Below are positions 5,724 through 6,748 of a stretch of 6,748 bases of DNA, piece by piece. Position 1 is the stretch's first letter; every line of letters starts with the position of its first letter. Made by a program: the position numbers and the translations under genes. This DNA is from LMUY01 sp964245495 (GTDB lineage Bacteria > Pseudomonadota > Alphaproteobacteria > Acetobacterales > Acetobacteraceae), in the NCBI GenBank assembly GCA_964245495.1, contig CAXTNC010000179.1, forward strand, positions 1 to 6,748. The letters are read 5' to 3'. Under the pieces are notes generated by a model. That model did not search any database and was not told the origin of the DNA. It was given only the letters and a program-made list of their open reading frames with translations.

Positions 5724-6656
5724 CATCTCGACGGCCGCGCCGGGGTTCAATCCCAGTGCTGGTTCCGCTGCGAGGGGCGCCGCTTCCCAGCTTCGGTGCT
5801 GGAGGTCCAACCCGCAGACGCTCGGCCCCAGCCCCCGATCGGCGACGTAGCGGCTGACCCGGCGGTGGAAGAACGGCCCGGCGGCGAATCCCAGCCCGAA
5901 ATGCGCCGGCAGGAACGAGGCGTGGCCGTTGAGCGTCGGCAGGTGCAGCCACTCCGCCAGCATCATGCCGTCGGTGTTGGGGACCAGCGGCAGCATGTAG
6001 GCCGCCGCCTCCATGACGCCCGGCTCGCGCGGCTGCACGACGGCGAACGCCTTGCAGGACGGCGGGGGCGGCGGGATGGCGGCAAGGAACGCCATCTCCT
6101 CCGTCCGGTTCAGGCTGTTCTGCGGCTGCGTGGTGATCTCCTCGCCCAGCAGCAGCAGGGACAGCGGAATGGCCGCCGCAGCCGGCCAGCGGCGGCGCGA
6201 CAGGGCGTAGGCGCCGAGCAGCGTGGACGGGAAGCCCAGGAACAGCAGATAGCGGCAGATCACCCGCACGGCCGCGGCGCCCGGCACGGCGGCATAGACG
6301 GCGCGCCACAAGCTGTGCCCGTTCACCCCCACGCAGAGCGCCAGGGACACGGCGAACGCAGCGCCGACGGCGCGCCAGAACAGCCGGCCCGGCGCTGGCC
6401 GCGCCAGCCAGGCGGCCACGGCGCCGGCCAGGCTCAGCCCGAGCATGATCCATGGGAAGCCCGTGGCCCATTCGCCTTCCAGCGCTGCGCCGGGCCGGAA
6501 GGCCTGGTTCAGCCACAGGTTGGCAGGGCCGAGCAGGACGTTGTGCCGGCCGACGTTCAGCAGGTCGAGCGGCGCGGGAACGAAGATCGCCGCCTGCGCG
6601 AACGGGTGCATCCCGGTGGCCCGCGCCGTCGGCCCGTAGGTCATGGCGAACGGCAC
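5310..6656 (-). CDS. Polytopic membrane protein with C-terminal beta-rich domain, 5' end apparently truncated or frameshifted
   Basis: The frame gives 448 residues from a GTG at 6656. It resembles the second half of large bacterial membrane proteins of the glycosyltransferase/YfhO-like kind. Features include a periplasmic-type loop with FVPAPLDLLNVGRHN (25-39), membrane segments at about 64-85, 92-112, 132-152 and 156-171, and the VYAAVPGAAAVRVICRY motif (120-136) before a helix. A soluble part follows with HLPTLNGHASFLP (238-250) and VCGLDLQHRSW (280-290), then the C-terminal domain (about 312-437) shared with gene 4. The chosen start falls inside a hydrophobic helix whose first half (PLGLAAATLLAGA) is encoded just upstream in the same frame, but an in-frame stop at 6729-6731 blocks extension. 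The neighbour gene is over 200 residues longer, so the N-terminal half is missing here. This is either a damaged gene, a frameshift or sequence error near the edge, or less likely a short protein. Expression from the GTG is doubtful. The function is not known. Confidence 0.75.
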   Translation of the reverse strand: MPFAMTYGPTARATGMHPFAQAAIFVPAPLDLLNVGRHNVLLGPANLWLNQAFRPGAALEGEWATGFPWIMLGLSLAGAVAAWLARPAPGRLFWRAVGAAFAVSLALCVGVNGHSLWRAVYAAVPGAAAVRVICRYLLFLGFPSTLLGAYALSRRRWPAAAAIPLSLLLLGEEITTQPQNSLNRTEEMAFLAAIPPPPPSCKAFAVVQPREPGVMEAAAYMLPLVPNTDGMMLAEWLHLPTLNGHASFLPAHFGLGFAAGPFFHRRVSRYVADRGLGPSVCGLDLQHRSWEAAPLAAEPALGLNPGAAVEMGGSEAGAGGYLLRGWGAAEETGRWTIGMQADMAFTVPGAPGPLRLEVVASALALGGPPSPVTVLADGLPIAVWRPAGPLETLTADLPEAAGTMRLEFVIADPRRPRDVSPSPDDRALGLFVHSFRLVAPATARQAPP

Positions 6657-6748
6657 GGCGCCCGCGAGCAGGGTGGCGGCGGCCAGCCCCAGCGGCCAGC
6701 GCGGCGCGCGCAGCCACGGACAGCTCCATCACTGTGGTCGCGCCCAGT
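6657..6748 (-). other. Right-edge segment, probably upstream coding sequence of gene 5 in a shifted frame
   Basis: Reading leftward on the minus strand, the gene-5 frame is open from 6728 down and encodes LRAPRWPLGLAAATLLAGA. Above it, the stop at 6729-6731 interrupts. A neighbouring minus-strand frame is open from the window edge through this point and reads LGATTVMELSVAA, plausible as membrane-protein sequence. It then turns into Arg/His/Pro-rich sequence (GRRHPARGRR) typical of a shadow frame. A one-base shift around 6700-6731 would join the two plausible parts. No promoter or ribosome binding site is evident for the GTG at 6656. Confidence 0.45.

Noticed and set aside
5485..6732. A 415-codon minus-strand open frame starting at 6732
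   Set aside because: Only its first dozen or so residues look protein-like. The rest is Arg/Pro/Ala-rich shadow of gene 5. I used its beginning only as evidence for a possible frameshift.

Overview
The window is very GC-rich DNA with five protein genes packed almost end to end and no RNA genes, mobile elements or CRISPR arrays that I can recognise. The composition, the short form of the glucan glucosyltransferase OpgH, and the style of the membrane glycosyltransferase-like proteins suggest an alphaproteobacterium, perhaps of the Acetobacteraceae/Rhodospirillales type. That placement is inference.

Layout. (1) Positions 2-1807 (+): a short-form OpgH (MdoH) glucosyltransferase, whose frame is open to the left edge. 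(2) 1771-2394 (-): a small uracil-DNA-glycosylase-superfamily protein that overlaps the opgH 3' end tail to tail by 37 bases. (3) 2427-3329 (+): an aldose 1-epimerase family protein, divergent from the glycosylase across about 32 bases, with a perfect AGGAGG ribosome binding site. (4) 3362-5335 (+): a large polytopic membrane protein resembling GT-C-fold glycosyltransferases, possibly translationally coupled to the epimerase from a CTG codon at 3326. (5) 5310-6656 (-): a second polytopic membrane protein, converging on gene 4 with a 26-base overlap. Its apparent start lies inside a hydrophobic helix and an in-frame stop lies just upstream, so it looks 5'-truncated or frameshifted at the right edge.

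How the genes may work together. Four of the five concern carbohydrates or the cell envelope: periplasmic glucan synthesis, sugar anomer interconversion, and two probable lipid-linked-sugar-dependent transferases or relatives. Genes 4 and 5 end in recognisably the same predicted beta-rich domain (a GW...E...WT.GM block near its start and a PRRP...SPD.R.LGL block near its end), encoded on opposite strands and meeting at their 3' ends. The uracil-DNA-glycosylase-like gene is the functional outlier. No fully convincing new system is visible. The most interesting signals are the facing copies of the C-terminal domain, the disrupted 5' end of gene 5, the possible CTG start of gene 4, and two perfect long-stem hairpins inside gene 4. 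Several very long Arg/Pro/Gly/Ala-rich open frames on both strands are shadows created by the high GC content.
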